Shown here: in pieces, positions 7,726 through 16,048 of the stretch
How positions within the stretch are numbered: position 1 is the first letter of the stretch
Layout: every line of letters starts with the position of its first letter
NCBI GenBank assembly: GCA_963763575.1
Contig: CAVXPD010000026.1
Span: 32,157 to 96,156, forward strand
From: Bog-473 sp963763575
GTDB taxonomy: Bacteria > Actinomycetota > Acidimicrobiia > Acidimicrobiales > RAAP-2
DNA length: 64,000 bases
Direction of reading: 5' to 3'
The notes under the pieces: model-generated
Told to the model about the DNA's origin: nothing
The model's input: only the letters and a program-made list of their open reading frames with translations
Database searches by the model: none
Translations under genes and position numbers: made by a program

Positions 7726-8564
7726 TGGCCGGGGAGGAGACGGGCCCGGCCGGCATCTCGGGCTGGTCCGTCCTGGTCACCGGCGGCGGCAGCGGCATCG
7801 GGCTGGCCACGGCCGAGCGGCTGGCGGCCGACGGCGCGCACGTGACGGTCTGCGGCCGCACCGAGCAGAAGCTCGCCGACGCCACCGAGCGCATCGCCAA
7901 GGCAGCGCGTGGTGGCGCGACGGCGCGCTTCGTCGTGGCCGACGTGACGGTCGAGGACCAGGTCGCCGGCGCGGTGGCGGCCACGAGGGAGACGACAGGC
8001 CGCATCGACGGCCTGTTCGCCTGCGCGGGTGGGTCGCTCCACCTCGGCTCGGTGCTGACTGCCGACGCCGCGGCCGTGCGCGCCACCATCGACCTCAATC
8101 TGATGGGATCGGTGCTCTGCGTGAAGCACGGTGCGACCGCCATGCTCTCGCAGGAGGAAGACCCGGGGCGCGGCGGGCGCGGCGCCATCGTCCTCATGTC
8201 CTCGGGGGCGGGCCGCTTCCCCCACCCGCACCTGTGGGCCTACGGCGTCGCCAAGGCCGGCATCCGCTTTCTCGCCGAGACGGCCGCCGAGGAGCTCGGG
8301 CCGTCGGGCATCCGCGTGAACGCCGTCGCCCCGGGGATCATCGACGACGAGCTGATGTCGTTCATCACCGCGGGAGGGCCGTTGCTCGACGACTACCTGG
8401 CCCAGATGCCGCTCGGCCGCGTCGGCACCGTCGAGGACGTCGCCGGGGCCGTCCGCTATCTGCTCGGCCCCGAGTCCGGCTTCGTCACGGGCGAAACGCT
8501 GGGTGTCGACGGGGGCCATCACCTGCGCCGGGGGGCGGACTACTCGCTGCTCTTCGGCAGCTGA
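7725..8564 (+). CDS. SDR-family NAD(P)-dependent dehydrogenase
   Basis: 279-residue classical short-chain dehydrogenase/reductase. The cofactor motif T-G-G-G-S-G-I-G lies near residue 18, N-L-M-G-S carries the structural Asn, and the active site shows the Ser of M-S-S-G-A-G followed by Y-G-V-A-K. The C-terminal L-G-V-D-G-G is typical of the family. The ATG at 7725 overlaps the P450 stop (TGATG), so it is coupled to that gene and probably acts on the same hydroxylated lipid or steroid. The exact substrate cannot be read from the sequence. Confidence 0.9.
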   Translation: MAGEETGPAGISGWSVLVTGGGSGIGLATAERLAADGAHVTVCGRTEQKLADATERIAKAARGGATARFVVADVTVEDQVAGAVAATRETTGRIDGLFACAGGSLHLGSVLTADAAAVRATIDLNLMGSVLCVKHGATAMLSQEEDPGRGGRGAIVLMSSGAGRFPHPHLWAYGVAKAGIRFLAETAAEELGPSGIRVNAVAPGIIDDELMSFITAGGPLLDDYLAQMPLGRVGTVEDVAGAVRYLLGPESGFVTGETLGVDGGHHLRRGADYSLLFGS

Positions 8565-8948
8565 CCTCCCTGAGCCGGTCCGGCCGGGTGACGGAGGCGT
8601 GGACGCGGCGGCCGCCGCGGTTGTGGCCTCCGAATGCGTGTCCTGAACGCCGGCAGGGCGGGCGTTGCGCAGCTGCTCGTTGCCTCTTGGATGAAATGAT
8701 TGCGACGAAATAGCGACGGCCTCCCTCCCGCCAGGCTGCGGGCAGATCCGTTCTTCCTCGTCAAAGAACGAATCGCCTCGGAATGACGCCTTGTCAGCGG
8801 AACCGAGGTTCCGAAACGCGCATTGACCGATTTCCACACCCGTGTTACGACAGCCGGGATACCAGAGGCGCCTCCGGTCTCATCTCGTCATCGATGCACC
8901 GGGTTTCGGCCCGGTGCTTCGCGGACCCGAAAAGACAGGAGGAATCTG
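8565..8948. other. 384-base gap upstream of a secreted-protein gene; 5' hairpin
   Basis: No convincing gene. The notable element is a perfect 8-bp stem, GCACCGGG at 8896-8903 and CCCGGTGC at 8910-8917, with a TTTCGG loop, about 30 bases before the next start codon. AGGAGG at 8937-8942 is the ribosome-binding site for that gene. The hairpin could be an attenuator, an mRNA-stability element, or a terminator of upstream transcription without a U-tract. Confidence 0.5.
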
Positions 8949-9611
8949 ATGAAGCTCAGTAGGCACCGTTTCGCAGTCGGCTGCGCCGTGTGCGCGGCGG
9001 TGGGCACGACGGCTGGCGGTTTTGTCGCGGAAGCAGCGACCACCGCACCCGCGCCCGAGATCGACCGCGCCAATGCGAACATTCAGCTCAGCGGCACCTT
9101 GGCGTCCAAGACGTGTAACGGAGAAGACATCCTCGCCACGACGGGTCGCCCCACTCCGTACATCACGTACTCCGGCACGTGGAAAGGCTCGGAGGGACAG
9201 GTGCTCCCTGACCCAACCGACTACCCGCTGTCGGGTGCATTGAGGGTGGGCGGCATCCACTGGACGATCAATTTGAACACCGGCCGGGGAGTCTTGACCG
9301 GGAAAGCAGTCCTGACGAGTTCGGCCGCGAACGCGACCACGTACTCGGGCACTCTGACCGTCGTCACGCAGGGCGTGCCGGCGGCCGGTGCCGTCGTTGC
9401 CGGACGGGGCTTCCTCACGGCCAGCTTCCTCTTGCCCGATGACGGTGTGGCGGGCCCGAATGACGACCACCTGGTCGCAAACGTCGAGTTCCCAAGACTT
9501 ACGCCCACCGGAGCGGCCGGCTTCTTCGGTGACGCGGCGGGCGCACCGACCATCCCTGATTTCTCGGTCGTGACGAACGTCTGGCCGTCCGCGAGCACCG
9601 AACACTGCTGA
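8949..9611 (+). CDS. Secreted protein of unknown function
   Basis: 220 residues. The N-terminus carries K-x-x-R-H-R followed by a short hydrophobic stretch and an A-A-T-T cleavage region near residue 30, so it is probably exported. The mature part is rich in Gly, Thr and Ala with beta-strand-like alternation, and has Cys residues near its beginning and as the last residue, which might form a disulfide. I do not recognise a family. The start is ATG 8949 because AGGAGG lies 6 bases upstream. It stands alone and converges on the cNMP-binding gene. Confidence 0.75.
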   Translation: MKLSRHRFAVGCAVCAAVGTTAGGFVAEAATTAPAPEIDRANANIQLSGTLASKTCNGEDILATTGRPTPYITYSGTWKGSEGQVLPDPTDYPLSGALRVGGIHWTINLNTGRGVLTGKAVLTSSAANATTYSGTLTVVTQGVPAAGAVVAGRGFLTASFLLPDDGVAGPNDDHLVANVEFPRLTPTGAAGFFGDAAGAPTIPDFSVVTNVWPSASTEHC

Positions 9612-9674
9612 GGGTACTTGTTCCCAAACGGATGTCGGCTCGGAACCTCCAGGCAGTTAACCGAGACCTCTCAT

Positions 9675-9714
9675 AGCCCGCAGATAAGAGCCCGCAGGCT
9701 AGAGCCCGCAGGCT
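9675..9714. repeat. 14-bp tandem repeat of a small dyad between convergent genes
   Basis: The 14-base unit agagcccgcaggct occurs twice exactly (9687-9700 and 9701-9714), with a partial third copy of agcccgcag at 9675-9683. Each unit holds a small AGCC/GGCT dyad. It lies between two convergent genes, so a role in transcription termination is possible; there is no T-run. Confidence 0.5.
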
Positions 9715-9733
9715 CACCGTCAGCGCGGGCGCG

Positions 9734-10084
9734 TCAGATCCGGGCGGCGCCGAGGCGGTCGGCCATGCACGACATGACCTGCAGGGCGAAGGTCGGCGTC
9801 TCGCCCACCAGGAAGAGAAACCGCTGCTTGTCGATGACGGCCAGGTTGGAGTCCTCGGTCGCCACGGCGGTGGCGGTGCGGGGCGAGGAGTTGATGATGG
9901 CCATCTCGCCGAAGGTGTCGTCCGGGCCGATTGAGATCACCCGGCCGTCAGGAAAGCGCAGCTCCACCGTGCCCTCGATCACGCCGTACATCTCGGCGCC
10001 AGGGGCGCCCGCCTCGAAGATCACGGACCCGGCCTTCACCTGGCGCGTCTCTTTTGCCGCCTGGAACACCCCGAGAATCTTCAT
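9734..10084 (-). CDS. Single-domain cyclic-nucleotide-binding (Crp-type) protein
   Basis: 116 residues comprising only a cNMP-binding beta-roll: G-S-V-I-F-E-A-G-A-P-G, M-Y-G-V-I-E-G-T-V-E-L, and the phosphate-binding cassette F-G-E-M-A-I-I-N-S-S-P-R-T-A-T-A with the Arg that contacts the cyclic phosphate. There is no DNA-binding helix-turn-helix, so it is not a Crp transcription factor and probably acts as a regulatory subunit or sensor. GGAGG lies upstream of the ATG at suitable spacing. The neighbours do not indicate its partner. Confidence 0.88.
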   Translation of the reverse strand: MKILGVFQAAKETRQVKAGSVIFEAGAPGAEMYGVIEGTVELRFPDGRVISIGPDDTFGEMAIINSSPRTATAVATEDSNLAVIDKQRFLFLVGETPTFALQVMSCMADRLGAARI

Positions 10085-10302
10085 GTCCAGCCTCCTTCGG
10101 TGACCCGAGTGCTAGATCCGTATCGACCTTAGCCCTCGAGTCCCCGTTCCGACAGCCCGATGACATGGCGCGGCGCCAACGTCGGGACCAGCTGCTGGGT
10201 CAACCGACGCGCGGTCTTCGATCTCTCGGGGTCGGCGTCTTGACGGTGGAAGCGCTCGGAGCAGGGAGCGTCCGCTGACGCGGCCGGCAACGGAACCCGG
10301 CG

Positions 10303-11100
10303 TCACGACAGGCGTCGTCGCCGCCAGCCGGCCCACACGCGCCCGACGGTGTAGGAGAAGGCACCGAGGGCTCCGACGAAGAAGCCGATGGGCAGGCTCG
10401 TCTCGTAGGAGGCGGCGATGGCCACCCACACGGTGAGGAGCGCGACCACCACGGAGAGACCCATCGCCACCACGGGGCGGTCGGTGAAGGACCGGGCGGC
10501 GGCGGGTGGGCCGATGAGCAAGCTGAAGATGAGAAGGGATCCCACGACCGGGACGGCCATGGTGGTCACGAGCGCGATCACGACGAGAAAGGCCAGGTCC
10601 ATCACCCGTTCGTTGATGCCTCGGGCGGCCGCGACGTCGGGCGTGACCGAGGAGAGCATCAGCGGCCGGTACAGCACAAGGATCGCGGCGATGCACACGA
10701 CGGCGATCGCCATGGTGGGCCAGAGCTTGCTGGTGGAGACGCCCAGGACCTCACCGAACAGCAGCGAGAAGATTTCGGGCGCGTACTCGCTCGTACGCGA
10801 CAAGAACAGATCGCCGAGCGCCAGCATCAGCACGATCGTGAGCGCCGTCGCGACGTCGCTGCGGGCGCGGCGGCCCAAGCCGGCGATCATCCCGGCGCCG
10901 GCGAGAGAGAACACGCCCAGTCCGACGATGGTGTTCGCCCCGATCAACACGGCCCCCGCGGCCCCGGCGAACGCACCGTTCGGCAGAGAGTGCGCGGCGA
11001 AGGCCTCGCCGCGCAGCACCGTGAAGAAACCGACCACCCCGGCCACGACCGCCACGATGGTGGCCGCCTCCCACGCGTTGATCATGAAGCTGTCGAACAT
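10303..11100 (-). CDS. znuB: Zinc/manganese ABC transporter permease (ZnuB type), second permease
   Basis: 265-residue ABC-3 family membrane permease with about seven hydrophobic segments. Family features include G-F-F-T-V-L-R-G-E-A-F-A-A-H-S-L-P near the N-terminus and L-L-I-F-S-L-L-I-G-P-P-A-A-A-R in the C-terminal half. It is the last gene of the znuA-znuC-znuB-znuB cluster. Its ATG overlaps the stop of the preceding permease as TGATG. Two permease genes in one operon suggest a heterodimeric membrane pore. The metal is inferred to be zinc from the adjacent Zur and SmtB-like genes. Confidence 0.9.
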   Translation of the reverse strand: MFDSFMINAWEAATIVAVVAGVVGFFTVLRGEAFAAHSLPNGAFAGAAGAVLIGANTIVGLGVFSLAGAGMIAGLGRRARSDVATALTIVLMLALGDLFLSRTSEYAPEIFSLLFGEVLGVSTSKLWPTMAIAVVCIAAILVLYRPLMLSSVTPDVAAARGINERVMDLAFLVVIALVTTMAVPVVGSLLIFSLLIGPPAAARSFTDRPVVAMGLSVVVALLTVWVAIAASYETSLPIGFFVGALGAFSYTVGRVWAGWRRRRLS

Positions 11101-12011
11101 CAGGCCACCTCGACCGGCTCCATCACGGTTCGCTCATCGCTCTCCGTCGCCCGTCGCCGATCGGGCCGGAGGCGAGAGGCGATCCCCGAGGCGGCGTAGA
11201 GGACGAAGATGACGGCCACGATGCAGAAGCTGACGGGCCAGCCGTTCCCACCCGTCCATGCGGTGCTGTCGTAGGCGATCAGCGTTCCCACCCAGCAGGA
11301 GAACACGCCGGCGGCGGCGGCGACCGCGAGGGCGACCCCGACGCGCTTGGCCAGACGGAGGGCGATGGCGGCCGGTCCGATCAGGAGCGCCGTCGAGAGG
11401 ATGGCCCCGATCGTCACCGCGGACATCGACACGGCGAGGGCGAGGGCGACGAGGTACCCGGCACCGACCAGGCGGACCGGAACCCGGCGGGCGGCGGCCA
11501 GCTCGTCGCTCAGCGAGCTCAACAAGAGGGGCCGGTAGAGAAAGGCGATGAGCGCCACGGACCCGACGCCGAGCACGCCCATGACCGCCGTGATTCCCGG
11601 CGGCAGGGTGAAGATCGAACCGAACAGCACATTGACGGTGGCCCCGGTCGTGCTCGACGAGATGGTGCCCTCGTAGAGGAAGAGCGCCGCCAGGCCGAGC
11701 GAGGCGCCGAGCACGATGCCCGTGGCGAGGTCCCGTCCCCGGGGCTTGCGGACGCCGATGAGCTCCATCACGGCGGCCGCGATCAAGTTGAAGGAGACGA
11801 AGCCGTACAGCGTCGACGCGCCGACGAGGAATGCGGCGGAGCCCCCCGCGGTGCCGATGTCGGCGAGAGCGTGACCGGCAAAGGACTGTCCCCGCAAGAC
11901 CGTGAACACGCCCACGATGCCCGAGACGACCGCCGTGATGGCGCCGACGACCAGTGCGACCTGGACCGGCTCCGACGAGAAGAAGCCCGGTTCGAACAGC
12001 CCTGCGATCAC
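11100..12011 (-). CDS. znuB: Zinc/manganese ABC transporter permease (ZnuB type), first permease
   Basis: 303 residues, ABC-3 permease family, with multiple membrane spans. G-V-F-T-V-L-R-G-Q-S-F-A-G-H-A-L-A-D parallels the signature in the partner permease, and L-S-T-A-L-L-I-G-P-A-A-I-A is the equivalent C-terminal motif. It overlaps the ATPase gene by four bases upstream and the second permease by one base downstream, so all are translated together. It is longer than its partner because of a C-terminal Arg/Glu-rich cytoplasmic tail. Confidence 0.9.
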   Translation of the reverse strand: MIAGLFEPGFFSSEPVQVALVVGAITAVVSGIVGVFTVLRGQSFAGHALADIGTAGGSAAFLVGASTLYGFVSFNLIAAAVMELIGVRKPRGRDLATGIVLGASLGLAALFLYEGTISSSTTGATVNVLFGSIFTLPPGITAVMGVLGVGSVALIAFLYRPLLLSSLSDELAAARRVPVRLVGAGYLVALALAVSMSAVTIGAILSTALLIGPAAIALRLAKRVGVALAVAAAAGVFSCWVGTLIAYDSTAWTGGNGWPVSFCIVAVIFVLYAASGIASRLRPDRRRATESDERTVMEPVEVA

Positions 12012-12907
12012 GCCGGCTGGGAGTAGTCGTCGGTGTCACCGACGTGGTGGGCCTGATGCTCCGCGCCGGAGACCACCAGCACCCGGCCCGCGACGCGGAG
12101 CACCTCAACGTGGTGGCCGTACAGCTTGCTCAGCGTGTCCGTCTGCACCACCTCGTCGGTCGTGCCCGAGGCGGCGCGGCCGTCGGCGAGGTAGACGACG
12201 CGATCCATGACCGGCAGCAGCGGGTTCATGTCGTGCGCGGAGAGGAGTACCGCCACGTGCTGGCCGTCGGCGATCCGCGACAGGAGCTCGACGACCTCGG
12301 CGGCGGATCGGATGTCGAGGTTCGCCAACGGCTCGTCGAGGAGCAGCAGCTTCGGGCCGGAGACGAGCGCCTGGGCGATCATCACCCGCTGCTGCTCACC
12401 GCCCGACAAGTTCCCGATCCGGGCGTCCGCGAAGGCGGTCGCACCGACTGCCTCGAGCATCTCGTCGATGGCGGCCCGGCGCTTGGCCGTGGGTCGGGCT
12501 ATCCCGAAGCGGTGCCCGTCGAGGCCGAGCCCGACCAGGTCCCGGGCACGGAGCGGTACGTCGGCGTCCAAGGCGATCTTCTGGGGGACGTAGCCGACGA
12601 GCGGCGTCCGCCGCGACCGGGCGCCGCCGGTCACCTCGACCTCGACGCGGCCGCTGCTCGGCGTGATCAGGCCGAGGATCACTCGCAGCAGGGTGGTCTT
12701 CCCCGCGCCGTTGGAGCCGATGAGGCCGCAGAACGCGCCAGCGTCCACCGCAAAGGACACTCGGTCGAGGACCCGGCGGCCTCCGAGCGACACGCTCACG
12801 TCCTCGACCCGGAGCACCTCGACGGGCCCGCCGCCTCCGCCCGGTCCGCTGGTCCCAACGAGCAGCGGGCCCGCGGTGGGCGCCGACGAATCCGCGTTCA
12901 CCCTCAC
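12008..12907 (-). CDS. znuC: Zinc/manganese ABC transporter ATPase (ZnuC type)
   Basis: 299-residue ATP-binding subunit that powers metal import. Walker A G-S-N-G-A-G-K-T-T-L, the Q-loop in V-P-Q-K, the signature L-S-G-G-E-Q-Q-R, Walker B L-L-L-L-D-E-P-L-A and the switch His in L-S-A-H-D are all present. It has an N-terminal extension of about 30 residues with a Gly-rich stretch before the ABC domain, and a C-terminal tail with scattered His. It overlaps both neighbours by four bases. Confidence 0.93.
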   Translation of the reverse strand: MRVNADSSAPTAGPLLVGTSGPGGGGGPVEVLRVEDVSVSLGGRRVLDRVSFAVDAGAFCGLIGSNGAGKTTLLRVILGLITPSSGRVEVEVTGGARSRRTPLVGYVPQKIALDADVPLRARDLVGLGLDGHRFGIARPTAKRRAAIDEMLEAVGATAFADARIGNLSGGEQQRVMIAQALVSGPKLLLLDEPLANLDIRSAAEVVELLSRIADGQHVAVLLSAHDMNPLLPVMDRVVYLADGRAASGTTDEVVQTDTLSKLYGHHVEVLRVAGRVLVVSGAEHQAHHVGDTDDYSQPA

Positions 12908-13836
12908 AGTTGCTGTGTGGAGGCGCCGGTGGAGATGGCCCTCAAGATGGCGTGGAGCTCGGCCATCATCCAGGTCTGGTAGTCGTAGCCGGGCACGGGC
13001 ATCGTCTCGTAGACGCCGACCACCGGCACACCGGCCGACAACGCGGTCTGGCGGATGGAATCGGTGAGCGGGTCGGTGACCTGCTGGTTGTAACAGAACA
13101 CCTTCACCTGATGCTTCGTGAAGAACCCCTTCTCCAACGTCACGTCCTGAGGGGTGGGGTCGGTGCCGTTCATGATGTCCGCCTGGAACTGGAACGGGGT
13201 CAGGTTGTCGATCCCCATGGCGGTCAGCAGGTAGTCGGCCACGGGCTCGGTCGTGGCCGCCCTCGTCCCCCCGTACTTCGCCCTGAAGGCGGCGATGGCG
13301 CCGAGCCAGGGCTTCAGCGAGGACACGAATTTGGTCTCGTTGGAGCGAAAGATCGACGCGTGGGCAGGGTCGAGCCTGGAGAGGTCGGATGCCAACGCCC
13401 CGGCGACGGCCGGCATCGTCCTCGGGCGGTACCAGAGGTGCGGGTTGGGCGTGCTGTCCGGGAGGCCGAGCAGATGCTGCACGTCGATGACCTTGCGGGC
13501 CGAGTTCGGCGACGCGGAGGCGAGGGTGCCCATGAACGTGTCGTAGCCGACCCCGTTCTCGATCAGCAGGTCCGCACCGGCGATCTCCTGCGCCACGCTC
13601 GGCGTCGCCTCATAGGTGTGCGGGTCGGTGTTCGGGTTCGAGTCGACCGAATACACGCTCACGTACGCGCCGCCGATCTGCGACGCGACGTTCCCGTACT
13701 CGTTCTCCCCCGCCACGATCGCCACCTTGTTGTTCCCGCTCGCCGCCGCGGGCGCCGGCGACGTGCTCGCTCCCGCGGTGAGGAGCACTGCACCCAGCGC
13801 CACCGTTCCCGCCAGCACTCTCGCGAGCCTGAACAT
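12904..13836 (-). CDS. znuA: Zinc/manganese-binding periplasmic-type protein (ZnuA type)
   Basis: 310-residue cluster-9 solute-binding protein that captures metal outside the membrane. I chose ATG 13836 because it opens directly on an R-V-L-A-G-T-V-A-L-G hydrophobic signal sequence and has GAGGGACG just upstream; an ATG at 13947 would add 37 hydrophilic residues. Metal-site candidates are the His in D-P-H-T-Y-E-A-T-P, the His in N-P-H-L-W-Y-R-P, and later acidic residues. It lacks the His-rich loop of some ZnuA proteins. It is the first gene of the operon, facing the arsR-type gene across a regulatory region. Confidence 0.9.
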   Translation of the reverse strand: MFRLARVLAGTVALGAVLLTAGASTSPAPAAASGNNKVAIVAGENEYGNVASQIGGAYVSVYSVDSNPNTDPHTYEATPSVAQEIAGADLLIENGVGYDTFMGTLASASPNSARKVIDVQHLLGLPDSTPNPHLWYRPRTMPAVAGALASDLSRLDPAHASIFRSNETKFVSSLKPWLGAIAAFRAKYGGTRAATTEPVADYLLTAMGIDNLTPFQFQADIMNGTDPTPQDVTLEKGFFTKHQVKVFCYNQQVTDPLTDSIRQTALSAGVPVVGVYETMPVPGYDYQTWMMAELHAILRAISTGASTQQL

Positions 13837-13947
13837 CGTCCCTCGGTCTCTCTTCGTCACCGCCGGCGTGGTCGACGCCGTGTCGTCGCCGGCGCGGGTA
13901 TCGCCTTTTGTGTCGACCCTGGTTCGGTCCCGAGGCGTAGCCGTCAC

Positions 13948-14068
13948 CGGAGGAGCTTGTCTGGATCGATTTCAGATAACTCTAGAGACTATCTGGAATG
14001 ATTGCAAATACAGCCTCTGTGAGGGCACCGGTTCATGGCTTGTCACTTATATAAGGAACGACTAATGT
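13948..14068. promoter_or_regulatory. Divergent control region between znuA and the arsR/His-rich/zur operon
   Basis: AT-rich compared with its surroundings. It holds a dyad, CAGATA (13973-13978) and TATCTG (13990-13995), around a CTCTAGAG core, and the perfect palindrome CTTATATAAG at 14046-14055. The palindrome overlaps the AAGGAA ribosome-binding site of the arsR-type gene and ends 13 bases before its start. These are candidate operators for the SmtB-like and Zur proteins encoded beside it. I cannot assign which protein binds which site. Confidence 0.6.
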
Positions 14069-14392
14069 ATGGCAGTGGTCCAGACCCAGGCGATGGACGT
14101 GTTGGCGGGAGCGGTGGACCTGCTGAAGGCTCTGGCGTCGCCGGTCAGACTCGCCACGGTCGTAGAGCTCTGCGAGGGGCCGCGCTGCGTCCACGAACTC
14201 CAGACCGCGCTCGACAAGGGCGGCCGCGACGTCAGCCAGCCGTTGTTGTCCCAACACCTCAAGGTCCTCCGCGACGCCGGCCTCGTCACCACCACCCGGC
14301 GCGGTACGGAGATCACCTACGAGCTCGTCGACGCCCACGTGGGCCACATCGTCAACGACACCATCCGACACGCACAGGAGGAGCATCCATGA
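14069..14392 (+). CDS. ArsR/SmtB-family metal-sensing repressor
   Basis: 107-residue winged-helix repressor. The recognition region is D-V-S-Q-P-L-L-S-Q-H-L-K-V-L-R-D-A-G-L-V. The last helix reads D-A-H-x10-H-x2-E, which reproduces the alpha-5 zinc ligands of SmtB (Asp, His, His, Glu at the same spacing), so zinc is the likely effector. The alpha-3 Cys site of ArsR/CadC is absent. Its stop overlaps the start of the His-rich gene (ATGA), and it is divergent from the znu operon. I infer release from DNA when zinc is high. Confidence 0.88.
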   Translation: MAVVQTQAMDVLAGAVDLLKALASPVRLATVVELCEGPRCVHELQTALDKGGRDVSQPLLSQHLKVLRDAGLVTTTRRGTEITYELVDAHVGHIVNDTIRHAQEEHP

Positions 14393-14685
14393 CCACCACC
14401 CATCTCGAGCACCGCGACCACGCGCACGTCCACGGTGAAGGCTGCGGCCATGTCGCCATCCCGCACGGCGACCACGTCGACTACGCGCACGACGGGCATC
14501 TCCACGCCGCGCACGGCGATCACTACGACGAGTGCACGACCGATCTGCACACCGAGCACCACCACCACGACCACGTGCACGGCGAAGGCTGCGGACACGT
14601 CGCCGTGCCCCACGACGACCACGTCGACTACCTCCACGACGGTCATCGCCACGCCTCGCACGAGAGCCACTGGGACGACCACTGA
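14389..14685 (+). CDS. Small His-rich metal-binding protein with two internal repeats
   Basis: 98 residues of which 29 are His and 3 Cys. Two modules, residues 13-45 and 62-94, share the pattern H-V-H-G-E-G-C-G-H-V-A then P-H-x-D-H-V-D-Y. There is no signal peptide or membrane segment, so it is cytoplasmic. AGGAGGA lies just before the ATG, which overlaps the arsR stop. Related one-module proteins occur beside zinc genes in other bacteria under unhelpful names. I infer zinc buffering or delivery. The internal duplication is the unusual part. Confidence 0.8.
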   Translation: MTTTHLEHRDHAHVHGEGCGHVAIPHGDHVDYAHDGHLHAAHGDHYDECTTDLHTEHHHHDHVHGEGCGHVAVPHDDHVDYLHDGHRHASHESHWDDH

Positions 14686-14708
14686 GGACGACAACCACCG
14701 ACGCCACG

Positions 14709-15164
14709 GTGAGCGCTGCCAACTCTGACGACCTGCCGCGTCTGGCGCCCCAAGAGCGCTCGACGCGGCAGAAGCGCGCGCTCGCCGCGGTCCTCGAAGA
14801 GTCCGAAGGGTTCCTCTCCGCGCAAGAACTGCACGGCGAGCTCCAGGCGCGCGGCGAGAACGTCGCCCTGACGACCGTCTACAACCAGGTGCGCGCCCTC
14901 GCCGACGCCGGCGAGCTCGACGCCCTGCGAGGTGACGACGGCGAAACCCGCTACCGCCGCTGTGCCAGCGACGAGCACCACCACCACCTCGTGTGCCGCC
15001 GTTGCGGCAGCGCCGTCGAGGTCGAAGGGCCAGAAGTCGAACGCTGGGCCGCCGAAACGGGCAGGCACCACGGCTACAGCGACGTCACGCACACCGTCGA
15101 GATCGTCGGCACCTGCCCCGACTGCGCGGGGACGAGCGCGGCGGCGGAGGGCGCTCCCGGTTAA
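14709..15164 (+). CDS. zur: Fur-family regulator, probably Zur
   Basis: 151 residues with the Fur winged helix (T-R-Q-K-R-A-L-A-A-V-L near the start, then L-T-T-V-Y-N-Q-V-R-A-L recognition helix) and the dimerisation domain H-H-H-H-L-V-C-R-R-C-G plus C-terminal C-P-D-C. The two CxxC pairs form the structural zinc site. Position after an SmtB-type sensor and opposite znuABC supports a zinc-uptake role rather than iron. I chose GTG 14709; no ATG precedes the fold closely. It is 23 bases downstream of the His-rich gene, so the three probably form one operon. Confidence 0.88.
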   Translation: MSAANSDDLPRLAPQERSTRQKRALAAVLEESEGFLSAQELHGELQARGENVALTTVYNQVRALADAGELDALRGDDGETRYRRCASDEHHHHLVCRRCGSAVEVEGPEVERWAAETGRHHGYSDVTHTVEIVGTCPDCAGTSAAAEGAPG

Positions 15165-15194
15165 CGGCGCGAAGGCTGGTTCAGCGGATGGCGC

Positions 15195-15992
15195 TCAGCC
15201 GGCGTCCGTCCCGCCTTGCTCCACCCCCTTGCGCAGGACCGCCCGAATCTGCTCGGGATCGAGTTCGGCCAGGACCTTGGTCAGCTCCGCATCCTGCACC
15301 GTCGCCGTACGGCCACCAAGCTTGATCTCGAACCAGCGCGGCGGGCCGGGGGCGTCACTGGTCTCCTCGAGGGGGACGTCGCGTAATGCGTCGGCGAGCG
15401 CGCCTTCGGAGACCCCGAGCCGGGCAAGCACCCTTGCGCCCTGTGACTCCGGATCACCCGCCAGCGCGACCAGCATCTGACCCGTCGTCACGGGCGCATG
15501 ACCGACAGCGCCTTGGGCCCGACCAAAGGCAGCGTGCAGTGCGGGCGAACGGCGGACCCGATCCTCGGGGCTGCCGGTGGCGTACTGGACGACCCGCGCC
15601 CGCAGCAGCTCGAGGTTGACTGCGAAGAGACCCGCCGCAAGCTGCTCGTCCACCCGCAGCAGGCCGAGCAGCAGGTGCTCGGTGCCGATGTACTTGTGCT
15701 TGAGCCGCAAAGCCTCGCGCAGCGAGCGCTCGAGCACCTTCTTGGCCTCAGCGGTGAAGGGCAGCCGCTCGCCGGTCAAAGCGACACCCGCCGGCGTGAC
15801 GGCGAGAAGACGTTCTCGCGTGTCTGCGTAGGTGACGCCGAAGTCGCTCAGTGCGCGGTCCGCGACGCCCTCGCCCTGCAACATCCCGAGGGCGAGGTGC
15901 TCGGGCCGGATCATCGGATGCCCCAGCTCGCGTGCCTCGTCCTGGGCCGCCGTGATGACCCGCCTGGCCCGGTCGGTGAATCGTTCGAACAT
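15195..15992 (-). CDS. Protein with two Clp N-terminal domains and no ATPase
   Basis: 265 residues. The first 140 are a duplicated ClpC/ClpA N-domain: M-F-E-R-F-T-D-R-A-R-R-V, the R-P-E-H-L-A-L-G-M-L repeat and its second copy G-T-E-H-L-L-L-G-L-L. A second pair of weaker repeats follows. There is no Walker motif, so it cannot unfold proteins itself; such proteins may act as adaptors or decoys for ClpC substrates. A TATGAT element (16004-15999) lies 6 bases upstream of the ATG, which would give a leaderless transcript. The gene is divergent from a small MerR-like gene. Confidence 0.85.
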   Translation of the reverse strand: MFERFTDRARRVITAAQDEARELGHPMIRPEHLALGMLQGEGVADRALSDFGVTYADTRERLLAVTPAGVALTGERLPFTAEAKKVLERSLREALRLKHKYIGTEHLLLGLLRVDEQLAAGLFAVNLELLRARVVQYATGSPEDRVRRSPALHAAFGRAQGAVGHAPVTTGQMLVALAGDPESQGARVLARLGVSEGALADALRDVPLEETSDAPGPPRWFEIKLGGRTATVQDAELTKVLAELDPEQIRAVLRKGVEQGGTDAG

Positions 15993-16048
15993 GCCTAGAT
16001 CATACGAACCATGTCAAGACTCTGATAAATGATAGGGTACGTCCCGCC

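Noticed and set aside
8640..8948. Cyclic-di-GMP (GEMM) riboswitch before the secreted-protein gene
   Set aside because: There is a strong hairpin, but the GGCAAACC and ACGCAAAGC core words are absent.
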